DNA from: JAZNOL01 sp045580815
GTDB taxonomy: Bacteria; Bacillota; Clostridia; RUG12999
NCBI GenBank assembly: GCA_045580815.1
Contig: JAZNOL010000051.1
Span: 1 to 27,297 of the forward strand
DNA: 27,297 bases
Reading direction: 5' to 3'
Shown one piece after another: positions 1-7,065 of this stretch; within the stretch, counting starts at the first letter, position 1, and the number at the start of each line of letters is the position of its first letter. A model generated the notes under the pieces. The model was not told where the DNA came from. It saw nothing but the letters and a program-made list of their open reading frames with translations, and did no database searches. The position numbers and the translations under genes are program-made.

Positions 1-414
1 GCCCGGATATGACGGAAAACTTTTTTCAGGCTCAACAAGACGTGTGCAGACACAGTCATCATGATTGCCGATACAGCAATGCACGGGGATTGAGAGCTTG
101 TAAAGTGCCTCCATCATTTCTTCAATAGATTCGTGAGCAAGTTTTGGGTCGTCGTTGTAGTCACAACCCAAATCACCACCGCACACAACACATTGCATAT
201 TGGGCACTCTGTCGATTATGTACTGCATAGACTGGACAGCATTGAGTGCGCTGTCAAATCCGTCGGGACCGTATTCGGGATGTTTTGGGCAGTCCCATTC
301 GCTGAGTCGGTTGTGAGGGTCGGTATAAAAAATAAAATTAAGCGGTGCATCAATTTTTTTAATTTGCTCAATTTTTTCGTCATAATGGTCGGTTAAATAA
401 GAAATGTCGCTCAT
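1..414 (-). CDS. Metallophosphoesterase, 5' part only (runs off the left edge)
   Basis: The first 138 residues of a calcineurin-like phosphoesterase, read leftwards and cut by the window edge. The metal-ligand motifs of the family are visible in order: a TDPHN motif near residue 34 (Asp-x-His), GGDLG near residue 80, and GNHDD near residue 117. These bind the two catalytic metals in this superfamily. There is no signal peptide, so a cytoplasmic enzyme is likely. The ATG is preceded by GGAG at good spacing and by a consensus promoter. The TD-x-HN form of the first motif is shared with the second phosphoesterase at 25879-26928, so the two may be related. The substrate cannot be told; the family covers nucleotides, phosphoproteins and phosphodiesters. 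Confidence 0.82.
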   Translation of the reverse strand, partial: MSDISYLTDHYDEKIEQIKKIDAPLNFIFYTDPHNRLSEWDCPKHPEYGPDGFDSALNAVQSMQYIIDRVPNMQCVVCGGDLGCDYNDDPKLAHESIEEMMEALYKLSIPVHCCIGNHDDCVCTRLVEPEKSFPSYPG

Positions 415-445
415 AAGGATATCTCCATTCTTGCTATTTTATTAA

Positions 446-474
446 ATTATATACCAGTTTGATACATTTGTCAA
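446..474 (-). promoter_or_regulatory. Sigma-A-type promoter of the leftward phosphoesterase
   Basis: On the minus strand TTGACA (469-474) and TATAAT (446-451) are separated by exactly 17 bp, about 30 bp upstream of the ATG at 414. Both boxes are consensus. Confidence 0.78.
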
Positions 475-607
475 GGTAATAATAGTGATATTTGTTACAC
501 AATTACACCAATGTAATATTTTAAAATGATGATTTTTTGTCCGATGGGTAAAATAAATTTGCGGATAGTAACAATCCGCTTAAAAAACAAAAAAGGCTGT
601 GAAATTT

Positions 608-826
608 ATGGACGGATTTTCATACGGCATCGGTACGTATGTGATAGACGGTCTTTTACTTTACAAAATCATCGTAAATCAAAATGAGTTTTCTAAAATG
701 ACCGACGGCGAAATTCGCGCGGTACTTGACGGTGCGGCAGGAGAAACAAAAAAACACGAGTTGCTTGATTTTCTTACAGGTATGGATATCGGCAAAAGAA
801 CAAATCCTTTTTATAACATTTTATGA
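608..826 (+). CDS. Hypothetical 72-residue protein
   Basis: I do not recognise this protein. It is small, soluble-looking, and rich in charged residues in its second half, with no cysteine and no membrane segment. An in-frame GTG lies at 599, but it sits two bases from the AAGG motif, so the ATG at 608 (AAGG 12 bases upstream) is the better start; neither spacing is ideal. A good terminator hairpin begins eight bases after its stop, which supports its being a real transcribed gene rather than chance. It precedes the TepA-like protease but the hairpin separates the two. Confidence 0.55.
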   Translation: MDGFSYGIGTYVIDGLLLYKIIVNQNEFSKMTDGEIRAVLDGAAGETKKHELLDFLTGMDIGKRTNPFYNIL

Positions 827-833
827 CGTAAAT

Positions 834-869
834 CACCGTCTGCAAATTGAATGCGGACGGTGTATTTTT
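834..869 (+). terminator. Intrinsic terminator after the 72-residue gene
   Basis: Inverted repeat of 10 bp (CACCGTCTGC at 834-843 against GCGGACGGTG at 853-862, one G-U pair) with a nine-base loop, followed by TATTTTT. Confidence 0.65.
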
Positions 870-920
870 AATGCGGCTTTTGTACAAACTAACAAAAATG
901 GTGAAAGGATTTGATATACT

Positions 921-1619
921 ATGCAATATGATACTGAAAAAAAGGAACAAGAAAATAAACCGCAGACAGATGGGGGAACAAAAGACGAAAAAGTTCGTGA
1001 TTTTGGTAGCATGAACGTAAGCGGCCGTCATGGGAGAATTTCGTGTCTTTCGATAATAGGACAGGTTGAGGGGCATATTGAACTGCCCGGCGAAAATAAA
1101 ACCACAAAATACGAACATCTCATACCGATAATTCTGGCGGTGGAAGAAAATAAAGACGTTGATGGGTTATTGGTTCTGCTTAATACTATGGGAGGTGATG
1201 TTGAGGCAGGACTTGCCATTGCAGAGCTTATTGCAGGCATGAGCAAGCCCTCGGTTTCGCTGGTGTTGGGCGGCGGGCACAGCATAGGTGTGCCATTGGC
1301 GGTGTGTACGGACTATTCGTTTATTGTGCCGTCTGCAACAATGACTGTGCATCCCATACGATTAAACGGCACGGTAATAAGCTCGGTGCAGACATTTGAC
1401 TATCTTGAAAAAATGCAGCGTCGCGTTACAGATTTTATTGCTACCCACTCTAAAATAACGCCTCAAAACCTGCAGAATTTAATAATGCGTAACGACCAGC
1501 TTGCCAACGATACAGGATCGGTACTTTATGGCAATGAGGCTGTTGAAGTGGGATTGATTGACGAGTGCGGAGGAATTTCCGATGCACTTGAAAAGCTTCA
1601 GCAACTGATACAAGGCTGA
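921..1619 (+). CDS. tepA: TepA-like ClpP-family serine protease
   Basis: A 232-residue member of the ClpP/crotonase-fold proteases in the TepA (YmfB) branch of endospore-forming Firmicutes; in Bacillus this protein has been linked to protein translocation and to degradation of small acid-soluble spore proteins. After a charged, low-complexity N-terminal tail of about 35 residues comes the conserved core. The nucleophile is predicted to be Ser121 in GGGHSIGV and the catalytic histidine His144 in TVHPIRL, with the GGD oxyanion segment at 91-93. No signal peptide is present. AAAGG lies 12 bases before the ATG. In Bacillus tepA lies near spoIIIE; that neighbour is absent here, so the gene stands alone, with its own terminator at 1767-1796. 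Confidence 0.9.
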   Translation: MQYDTEKKEQENKPQTDGGTKDEKVRDFGSMNVSGRHGRISCLSIIGQVEGHIELPGENKTTKYEHLIPIILAVEENKDVDGLLVLLNTMGGDVEAGLAIAELIAGMSKPSVSLVLGGGHSIGVPLAVCTDYSFIVPSATMTVHPIRLNGTVISSVQTFDYLEKMQRRVTDFIATHSKITPQNLQNLIMRNDQLANDTGSVLYGNEAVEVGLIDECGGISDALEKLQQLIQG

Positions 1620-1685
1620 TACGAGTCAGAAGAGCGTAAAGGTGTGCCGTTGCTATACCCTGCGAGTTTTACGTGCGTTCATATT

Positions 1686-1713
1686 CGGAACGGTCACGGA
1701 CCGTTCCCTACGG
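1686..1713. repeat. Palindromic intergenic repeat, copy 1
   Basis: GGAACGGTC (1687-1695) and GACCGTTCC (1699-1707) form a perfect 9-bp inverted repeat around ACG, followed by CTACGG. The whole 28-base string, including the preceding C, recurs identically at 13130-13157. It looks like a dispersed REP-like unit. Confidence 0.75.
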
Positions 1714-1766
1714 GATATACATGCTTGCAGAAGACAACCTGCGTGATTTGCAGCATCGACAAAAAC

Positions 1767-1796
1767 AAAAAAACCTGCGGGCGAGCAGGTTTTTTT
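1767..1796 (+). terminator. Intrinsic terminator of tepA
   Basis: AAAACCTGC-type stem (1767-1778) pairs with GCAGGTTTTTT (1785-1796) around a six-base loop, giving a hairpin flanked by A and T runs. It could also work on the other strand, for the convergent LUD gene. Confidence 0.8.
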
Positions 1797-2010
1797 GCTA
1801 AAAAAGGGGTTTGTGTCTGTTGTTAGCAGACAAAGTATGTACTTTTTACAAAGGAGTAAAAAGAGGAGTTGCAAAAGAGTTTGGCGCATTCTTTTGCATC
1901 CTATGAAAATATGGGGGTGATTGTTACGTCACACTTATATAATAACATATATTTTTTAATAAACAATTAGTTGTTTGTAAATAATTGTGATATTTTTTGT
2001 GAACAATTTG

Positions 2011-2649
2011 TTAATAGCCCAAATTGTCATTCACAAGTATAACTTTTATTCTGCCTGCGTTGCTCTGATGAGAAGTTACAACGTATGTGCTGCAAATGCG
2101 TCCGTCAGAGCCACAGCCGCCAAAATTTTCTCCTGCGGCAACGCATGCACCTGTTTTTGCGCAGTATGTGTTTTTGGAAAGTCTTACGCAGTTTTGCGGT
2201 GCGGCAACGGTTTTAACACGAAGCTGAGCTGCCTGGATATCTTTTACTATTTTATTTTTTCCGGCAATAACAATCACACTTTCCGGGCCAAAACAAATTG
2301 CCGCAATTCGGTTGCCGTTGCCGTCAACGTTAAACAGCTTTCCGTCTTCGGTTATGGCATTTGAACTTGTTACATATGCATCTGCACTAAGAGCACGTAC
2401 AAAAAGCTGTTGCACGGCTTTTCGGTCAAGCGATGAGTCATATCTGTCGATATAGTTATATTTGCCGTTTTTTAAAAAATCCAAAACACCGCACTGGTCA
2501 AGTGTGACACTGCCGCCAACACTTACACTGCATCCGTCGGACAGCAAAGTTTTGAGAATTGCAACGGCGTCTTCTTTTGTTTCGGCATAAAATGCACACA
2601 TATTGTTTTTTTCAAGATTTTCAATCGTTGTTTGTATTGTTTTATCCAT
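2011..2649 (-). CDS. LUD-domain protein (lactate-utilisation/YkgG-like)
   Basis: A 212-residue protein of the LUD (DUF162) family, related to LutC/LutB subunits of the lactate oxidation complex. Typical segments are SVGGSVTL near residue 45, TSSNAITEDGKL near 95 and GPESVIVIAGKNKIV near 120, which in the family build a sugar-isomerase-like fold. The C-terminal third carries several cysteines. No LutA or LutB partner is nearby, so a lactate role is not shown; stand-alone LUD proteins of Clostridia have no settled function. AAAGGAG sits eight bases before the ATG. It follows the membrane-protein gene in the same direction, with a hairpin between them. Confidence 0.82.
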   Translation of the reverse strand: MDKTIQTTIENLEKNNMCAFYAETKEDAVAILKTLLSDGCSVSVGGSVTLDQCGVLDFLKNGKYNYIDRYDSSLDRKAVQQLFVRALSADAYVTSSNAITEDGKLFNVDGNGNRIAAICFGPESVIVIAGKNKIVKDIQAAQLRVKTVAAPQNCVRLSKNTYCAKTGACVAAGENFGGCGSDGRICSTYVVTSHQSNAGRIKVILVNDNLGY

Positions 2650-2678
2650 GTTATTTCTCCTTTTTAATGTTTAAATAA

Positions 2679-2710
2679 TTGCCCAACACCATTAAATTTG
2701 TGTTGGGCAA
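2679..2710 (-). terminator. Hairpin between the membrane-protein and LUD genes
   Basis: A perfect 11-bp stem (TTGCCCAACAC at 2679-2689 with GTGTTGGGCAA at 2700-2710) lies just after the leftward stop at 2716 and 30 bp before the next ATG. The T run after it is weak (TTATTT), so it may terminate only partially or stabilise the upstream message. No clear separate promoter for the LUD gene is visible. Confidence 0.6.
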
Positions 2711-2715
2711 ATAAA

Positions 2716-3396
2716 TTATCTTTGATAGGGCTGGTAGAGTTTAAACAGCATACGGTCTGCGACGTACATCATTATAAACTGTGCAATCTGGAAAACACCT
2801 GCTATAATATAGGACATATAGCTTATTGCATAAAGCTTGCCTCTGCCTACCTCTGTTCCGAGAGCTGCACTGATAACCGATGAGGTTATATCATTAATTG
2901 TAGCGGCACAAAAGATGTACACAAACACCAACACAACGGAAATTGCCATAATAATTCTGGAAAGCTTTATAAGCGGATGACTTGGCGATTCTTCGTAGTA
3001 ATAGCAAGCGATACAACGTATAAACATAAACGCTGCAAGAAGAATTCCATTTGCAGTAATAAGTAACGGCAAATTGTCAAGATTATATGAAAATACCGAA
3101 AGCACTACCGCGGCAGTTGAAAAAATTATTGATAAAATTTTTATAACTCTGTCACTGTTTGCTGCCGAAAAATATTTTAAATAAAATAAAAACAGAAATG
3201 CTGCTGATAAAATATGGGCGATATAACAAGTTGTGGTAACTGTTTCGCCGTTAACATTTCTGCCGTTGAGTAACCAGCTAAACAGCATATGCGGGCTGAT
3301 ACCGGCAAAAAATATAATAAATATATAAAATATTACACATGCCGATGACAGTATGCCAAAAACGTTTGCAATGTATTTATCGTAAAAAGCTTTCAT
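2716..3396 (-). CDS. Multi-pass integral membrane protein of unknown function
   Basis: A 226-residue protein with about six hydrophobic helices, at roughly residues 12-34, 55-77, 84-104, 108-130, 143-166 and 190-213. Loops are short and the two ends are likely cytoplasmic. I see no catalytic or transport signature and do not recognise the family. It has a good ribosome-binding site (AAAGGAG eight bases before the ATG) and a strong promoter at 3451-3480, so it is very likely expressed. It appears to head a two-gene unit with the LUD protein, but the pairing does not reveal a function. Confidence 0.78.
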   Translation of the reverse strand: MKAFYDKYIANVFGILSSACVIFYIFIIFFAGISPHMLFSWLLNGRNVNGETVTTTCYIAHILSAAFLFLFYLKYFSAANSDRVIKILSIIFSTAAVVLSVFSYNLDNLPLLITANGILLAAFMFIRCIACYYYEESPSHPLIKLSRIIMAISVVLVFVYIFCAATINDITSSVISAALGTEVGRGKLYAISYMSYIIAGVFQIAQFIMMYVADRMLFKLYQPYQR

Positions 3397-3450
3397 TGTA
3401 ATTCTCCTTTAGCTTTAATTCCTTTAAAAGCACAAATTCACTTAATTATA

Positions 3451-3480
3451 ATTATAACATACAGAATATATAAAAGTCAA
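3451..3480 (-). promoter_or_regulatory. Promoter of the membrane-protein gene
   Basis: Minus-strand TTGACT (3475-3480) and TATAAT (3451-3456), 18 bp apart, 55 bp upstream of the ATG. Confidence 0.7.
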
Positions 3481-3558
3481 TAGCAAAATTATTTATCTTT
3501 TGCATATAATTAATTGTATTTTTTGGGTAAAAGGTGAGATTTTTTGTCAAATTGCATA

Positions 3559-3588
3559 TTGATTTTGATGTGTCTACTATTATATAAT
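3559..3588 (+). promoter_or_regulatory. Promoter of the ECF S-component gene
   Basis: TTGATT (3559-3564) and TATAAT (3583-3588), 18 bp apart. The predicted leader is about 30 bases, too short for a riboswitch, so none is expected here. Confidence 0.6.
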
Positions 3589-3624
3589 AGAAGAAAAGAA
3601 TAAAATTATTTGGAGGCAGAAAAA

Positions 3625-4140
3625 ATGAATAGGGTTAAAATAAGAAACATGACTCTTGCAGCATTGCTTACAGCACTTACAATTATCATACCAATAGTTT
3701 TTACACCATTGCGTGTTAATCTTGGACCGTATACTGCCACAATCACAGCGCACGTTCCGGTTATTATTGCAATGTTTATCAGTGCACCTGTTGCGGCGTT
3801 TGTTGCAATTTGTTCGGGTATAGGATTTTTTATTTCATCTACTCCAATTGTTGCCATACGTGCACTCACTCACGTGTTTTTTGCGTTTGCCGGTGCAAAG
3901 ATGATATCGTCAAAAAAAATAAACATTTTTGTTACTGTCGGTGTTACAGCGCTTATTCATGCGATTGCAGAAACACTCGTTGTTTACATAGGTTGTATAA
4001 CCGGATTTACACAAACAAACGATGCAGGCCTGCTTTTCTTTACAGCGGTTACTTTTGGTGGAACACTAGCACATCACTGCGTGGATTTTGCAATTGCCTT
4101 TTTAGGAGTGAAAGTACTCAAAGCTGCAAAATTGATGTAA
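3625..4140 (+). CDS. ECF-type transporter substrate-binding (S) component
   Basis: A 171-residue, highly hydrophobic protein with about five to six membrane helices. It has the overall pattern of the ECF S-component family (vitamin and trace-nutrient uptake): a short charged N-terminus, the MTLAALLTAL start of helix 1, and a conserved-looking loop around residues 30-40. In this family the S component binds the substrate and docks onto a shared EcfA/EcfA'/EcfT energising module. No such module is in the window, so this would be a group II solo subunit. An in-frame TTG at 3610 overlaps the GGAGG ribosome-binding site, so the ATG at 3625 is the start. The substrate cannot be assigned. Confidence 0.75.
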   Translation: MNRVKIRNMTLAALLTALTIIIPIVFTPLRVNLGPYTATITAHVPVIIAMFISAPVAAFVAICSGIGFFISSTPIVAIRALTHVFFAFAGAKMISSKKINIFVTVGVTALIHAIAETLVVYIGCITGFTQTNDAGLLFFTAVTFGGTLAHHCVDFAIAFLGVKVLKAAKLM

Positions 4141-4272
4141 ATTTTAAAAAACATATTGATGCTTGGGTGTTAAAACCGTAGCTTATGTCATAAATTGTTG
4201 TTTAAATAAATAAAGATTAATATGGGTAGGTCTTTAAAATTTATCTATTTTTAATAAAAAATCAAAAAGGCG

Positions 4273-4301
4273 TTGACTAATCGGTTTTTTTTATATATAA
4301 T
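4273..4301 (+). promoter_or_regulatory. Promoter of the HPr gene
   Basis: TTGACT (4273-4278) and TATAAT (4296-4301) with a 17-bp spacer. The leader is close to 100 bases; I see no strong structure in it. Confidence 0.75.
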
Positions 4302-4404
4302 TAATATAGGCGTTTGTCATCCTTTTGAAAACCGGTGACAAACAAAACAGAAAATCAACGCATAATATACGAACTTTTAAAACAAAACAAAGGAGCGAAA
4401 ACAT

Positions 4405-4668
4405 ATGTATTCCAGAGAGGTTGCAGTTTTGAATCAGGTTGGTCTGCACGCACGTCCGGCTACATTTTTTATTCAGCGTGCAAACGAATTTTCTTCAAGC
4501 GTGTGGATAGAAAAAGACGCCTGCAAGGTTAATGCAAAAAGTCTTCTCGGCGTTTTATCCCTTGGCATTACCCGCGGAACAACAATTACCGTTATTGCAA
4601 ACGGAGCCGATGAAAAAGAAGCAGTTGACAGTCTTGTAGATCTTGTTAGCACAAATTTTGCAGAATAA
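4405..4668 (+). CDS. ptsH: HPr-family phosphocarrier protein
   Basis: An 87-residue HPr protein. His15 in GLHARPA is the site phosphorylated by enzyme I in the phosphotransferase system, and Ser46 in NAKSLLG is the regulatory site used by HPr kinase in Firmicutes. Both are present, so this is not a Crh protein, which lacks the histidine. It may be a PTS carrier, or, given the location next to uvrC, one of the extra HPr-like proteins of Clostridia that accompany uvrC/whiA-type clusters; the gene symbol is therefore tentative. AAAGGAG lies 11 bases before the ATG. No enzyme I or permease is in the window. Confidence 0.9.
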   Translation: MYSREVAVLNQVGLHARPATFFIQRANEFSSSVWIEKDACKVNAKSLLGVLSLGITRGTTITVIANGADEKEAVDSLVDLVSTNFAE

Positions 4669-4684
4669 TTTCAGGCGCATTTTT

Positions 4685-4765
4685 AAAAGGGAAAGTACAC
4701 ATTGTACATCGCTGCAATGCACGAGCGTGCATTGCAGTACGAGTTTTTGTAGTCTTTGCCCTTTT
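4685..4765 (+). terminator. HPr terminator with a palindrome in its loop
   Basis: AAAAGGGAAAG (4685-4695) can pair with CTTTGCCCTTTT (4754-4765, one bulged G), followed by more T. This is the arrangement of an intrinsic terminator, but its loop is about 58 bases long and contains the separate perfect palindrome at 4712-4737. Read-through into uvrC is possible. Confidence 0.55.
4712..4737. repeat. Perfect 12-bp palindrome
   Basis: CTGCAATGCACG (4712-4723) and CGTGCATTGCAG (4726-4737) are exact inverted copies separated by two bases. The GC-rich, symmetric sequence stands out against its AT-rich surroundings. Confidence 0.8.
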
Positions 4766-4800
4766 TTTGCGTAAAACTGATATTTTATTTCGGAGGCTTT

Positions 4801-6615
4801 ATGGACAATATTCGGGAAAAACTTAAATGTCTGCCCATGCAGCCGGGTGTTTATATAATGAAATCTGCCGACGGCGAAGTAATTTATGTTGGCAAATCAA
4901 AGCTGCTTAAAAACAGGGTGACCCAGTATTTTACCGGCACACACACCGGTAAGGTTGCCGCCATGGTTTCAAATATCCGCGATTTTGAGTATATTGTTAC
5001 AGCTAACGAAACCGAGGCGCTTGTTCTTGAATGTAATCTGATTAAAAAGCATAAGCCGTATTACAATATATTGCTTAAAGACAGTAAGCAGTATCCTTAT
5101 ATAAAAATAACAAAAAACGAAAAATTTCCTAAAATTTCTTTGGCAAGACGTATTTCAAAAGACGGCGCAAAATATTACGGTCCGTACACCGCCGCCGTTG
5201 CTAAAGATACTCTCGATACTGTTAGAAAAATTTTTAAAGTACACACCTGTAACAAAAAGTTCCCGGCAGACATCGGCAAAGAACGTCCATGTTTGAATTA
5301 TCATATAAAAAATTGTATTGCTCCGTGCAGCGGCAAAATTACTCAGCAACAGTATAATGCAGTTTTTGATGAAATATGTATGCTGCTTGACGGAAATACT
5401 GCGGCTGTTACCAAAAAGCTAAAAAGCGAAATGGAAGATGCCGCAATGGCTCTTGAGTTTGAAAAAGCGGCAGATTTGCGTGACAAAATAGCACGTATTA
5501 AACAGCTTGCACAGCAACAAAACATCACAGCTCCTGGTAGTGGTGACCGAGATATTATTGCGGCGGTTTTGTCCGAAAATGCCGCAAATATTCAGCTTCT
5601 TAACATTCGTGACGGTAGGCTTATAGGAAGAAACAGCACGTGGATTTCGCTCTCACTTGACGAAAGCCCCGAAGTTGTTATGGCAAACTACGTAACGCAG
5701 TATTATTTTGAAAATCAGTTTATTCCGGCAGAAATTCTTGTTAACCACCTGCCCGAAAATCACGAAGTAATCAGCAGCTGGTTGTCGGAAAACGCCGGTT
5801 TTAAAATAAGCTTTAAAAGACCACAGCGAGGTACAAAGCTTGAGCTTGTAAAAATGGCGGAAGAAAATGCACACCGTGCCACGGTTGACAGAGGCAAAAT
5901 AATTGACCTTGAAATACAGCAGAATAAAGATGCCCTTGAAAATCTTTCTGCGGCGGCAGGGCTGGCATCACCGGCACAGCGTATTGAATCTTACGACATT
6001 TCACACACGCGCGGGAAAAATACCGTAGGCAGCATGGTTGTTTACGAAAACGGTGTTAAACAGCCTGCAGAGTACAGGCATTTTAAAATTAAATCCGTAT
6101 CGGACGGAGACGATTACGGAGCAACACATGAGGTTATATTACGTCGGTTTACTGACTATAATATAAATAAAAAGGGTTTTGAAAAACTGCCCTCGCTGAT
6201 TCTTGCGGACGGCGGACTCGGGCAGGTGCACATTATTGAAGAAGCGCTTGAAAAATGCAATATTTCGGGTGTAAAAGTTCTTGGAATGGTAAAGGATGAC
6301 CGTCACAGAACAAGCGTGCTTATAGATAAAAACGGCGAAATAATTGAGCTGGAGCAACCGGCATTTAAGTTTATAAGCGAAATTCAGCAGGAGGTTCACA
6401 GGGTGGCAATTTCGTACCATCGCCGTCTTGGAGAAACCGAGCTGTCACGTAGTGTTCTGGACGAAATTCCAAACATAGGCGCAAAACGAAAAAAAGCACT
6501 GCTCAGAGCGTTTGGCAGTGTAAAAAGCATTAAAAACGCATCAATTGAAGAGCTTGCGGCGGTTGACGGAATTTCTACCGCTGTGGCGGAGGAAATTTTC
6601 AAGTTTTTCAATTAA
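4801..6615 (+). CDS. uvrC: UvrABC excinuclease subunit C
   Basis: A 604-residue UvrC, the nuclease that cuts the damaged strand on both sides of a lesion after UvrA and UvrB have loaded. Visible parts: N-terminal GIY-YIG nuclease (GVYIM at 16-20, Tyr29, Arg39, Glu77) for the 3' cut; Cys150, Cys164, Cys172 and Cys176, which match the known iron-sulphur ligands; a UVR helix pair (FEKAADLRDKI, about 215-230) that contacts UvrB; a C-terminal RNase H-like nuclease (YDISHTRG near 400, LADGGLGQ near 460) for the 5' cut; and tandem helix-hairpin-helix motifs in the last 50 residues. The frame is open 15 codons further upstream, but GGAGG fits the ATG at 4801. It is complete and of normal length. Confidence 0.96.
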   Translation: MDNIREKLKCLPMQPGVYIMKSADGEVIYVGKSKLLKNRVTQYFTGTHTGKVAAMVSNIRDFEYIVTANETEALVLECNLIKKHKPYYNILLKDSKQYPYIKITKNEKFPKISLARRISKDGAKYYGPYTAAVAKDTLDTVRKIFKVHTCNKKFPADIGKERPCLNYHIKNCIAPCSGKITQQQYNAVFDEICMLLDGNTAAVTKKLKSEMEDAAMALEFEKAADLRDKIARIKQLAQQQNITAPGSGDRDIIAAVLSENAANIQLLNIRDGRLIGRNSTWISLSLDESPEVVMANYVTQYYFENQFIPAEILVNHLPENHEVISSWLSENAGFKISFKRPQRGTKLELVKMAEENAHRATVDRGKIIDLEIQQNKDALENLSAAAGLASPAQRIESYDISHTRGKNTVGSMVVYENGVKQPAEYRHFKIKSVSDGDDYGATHEVILRRFTDYNINKKGFEKLPSLILADGGLGQVHIIEEALEKCNISGVKVLGMVKDDRHRTSVLIDKNGEIIELEQPAFKFISEIQQEVHRVAISYHRRLGETELSRSVLDEIPNIGAKRKKALLRAFGSVKSIKNASIEELAAVDGISTAVAEEIFKFFN

Positions 6616-6772
6616 CCAAAAAGTGAGTAATCCGAACCCGCCTAAAACAGCGTAATTTCGGTATCTTTTGGCTTGTCATTTTTGTAAGGTGACGGATTGC
6701 CGAGTATTTTAACACAGTGAAAGCGAAAATTCACCTCTTAAAATTGGGTTCGGATTATTCGCTTTCGGTTAA
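6612..6772. repeat. 161-bp element bounded by ~27-bp inverted repeats
   Basis: The left arm (6612-6639, beginning TTAACC and ending ATCCGAACCC) is an inverted copy of the right arm (6746-6772, GGGTTCGGAT to GGTTAA), with two transitions and one or two small differences near the ends. As RNA, 6620-6639 and 6746-6765 would form a continuous 20-bp helix with two G-U pairs. A second inverted repeat lies inside (AGGTGA 6687-6692, TCACCT 6731-6736). The left arm overlaps the uvrC stop codon. It could be a miniature transposable element (both ends carry TA) or a structured RNA. Confidence 0.65.
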
Positions 6773-6791
6773 ACATAAAGGAGTAAATTTT

Positions 6792-6983
6792 ATGTGGACA
6801 GTAGTATACATCACACAGAATTTTGATGCTGCCGAAAATATTAAAAATCTTTTGGAGCAGGCAAATATTCTGGTAAAACTGCGTAATACAGCAGAAGACG
6901 AAACACAACCGAGCACGTTTGAAATTCTTGTACCCGATACAGAAATTCAGCAGGCGCACGCCATAATTATTGATATTGACTGA
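6792..6983 (+). CDS. DUF2007-type small protein
   Basis: A 63-residue protein matching the pattern of the DUF2007 (putative signal-transducing) family: MWTVVYI at the start, an LLEQANILVKLR helix-strand in the middle, and FEILVPDTEIQQA near the end, with a ferredoxin-like alpha/beta arrangement expected. Its role is unknown. The longer open frame from 6717 lacks a ribosome-binding site; AAAGGAG nine bases before 6792 fixes the start. It is separated from uvrC by the 161-bp inverted-repeat element and followed by a strong terminator, so it probably ends the HPr-uvrC transcription unit. Confidence 0.78.
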   Translation: MWTVVYITQNFDAAENIKNLLEQANILVKLRNTAEDETQPSTFEILVPDTEIQQAHAIIIDID

Positions 6984-7010
6984 TGGTTGGTTTGTTAAAC
7001 ACTACAAATA

Positions 7011-7046
7011 AAAACTAAGGACGGTGCAATCACCGTCCTTAGTTTT
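7011..7046. terminator. Bidirectional terminator
   Basis: A perfect 16-bp stem (7011-7026 with 7031-7046) around the loop CAAT, ending in a T run on both strands. It serves the rightward DUF2007 gene and the leftward foldase gene whose stop is at 7066. Confidence 0.92.
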
Positions 7047-7065
7047 TTGTATTTTTTGTAAAATA

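Larger units (their letters stand above)
1620..2010. other. 391-bp gap between convergent tepA and LUD genes
   Basis: The gap holds the palindromic repeat at 1686-1713 and the terminator at 1767-1796. The rest (1797-2010) is AT-rich. It contains a small hairpin (GTCTG/CAGAC near 1815-1831) and two Shine-Dalgarno-like strings near 1851-1869 in front of a 33-codon TTG frame with no recognisable similarity. I see no supported gene there. Confidence 0.6.

Noticed and set aside
774..1118. 114-codon leftward open frame opposite the 72-residue gene and tepA
   Set aside because: Lies antisense to two better-supported genes, has no recognisable domain and an odd composition (F/C/S-rich) typical of shadow frames.
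1869..1970. 33-codon TTG frame after two Shine-Dalgarno-like motifs
   Set aside because: Spacing is too short for one motif and long for the other, and the peptide has no recognisable feature; kept only as part of the gap description.
2000..2030. Possible terminator over the LUD stop (ACAATTTG/CAAATTGT)
   Set aside because: The 8-bp stem overlaps the stop codon and no T run follows on the minus strand.
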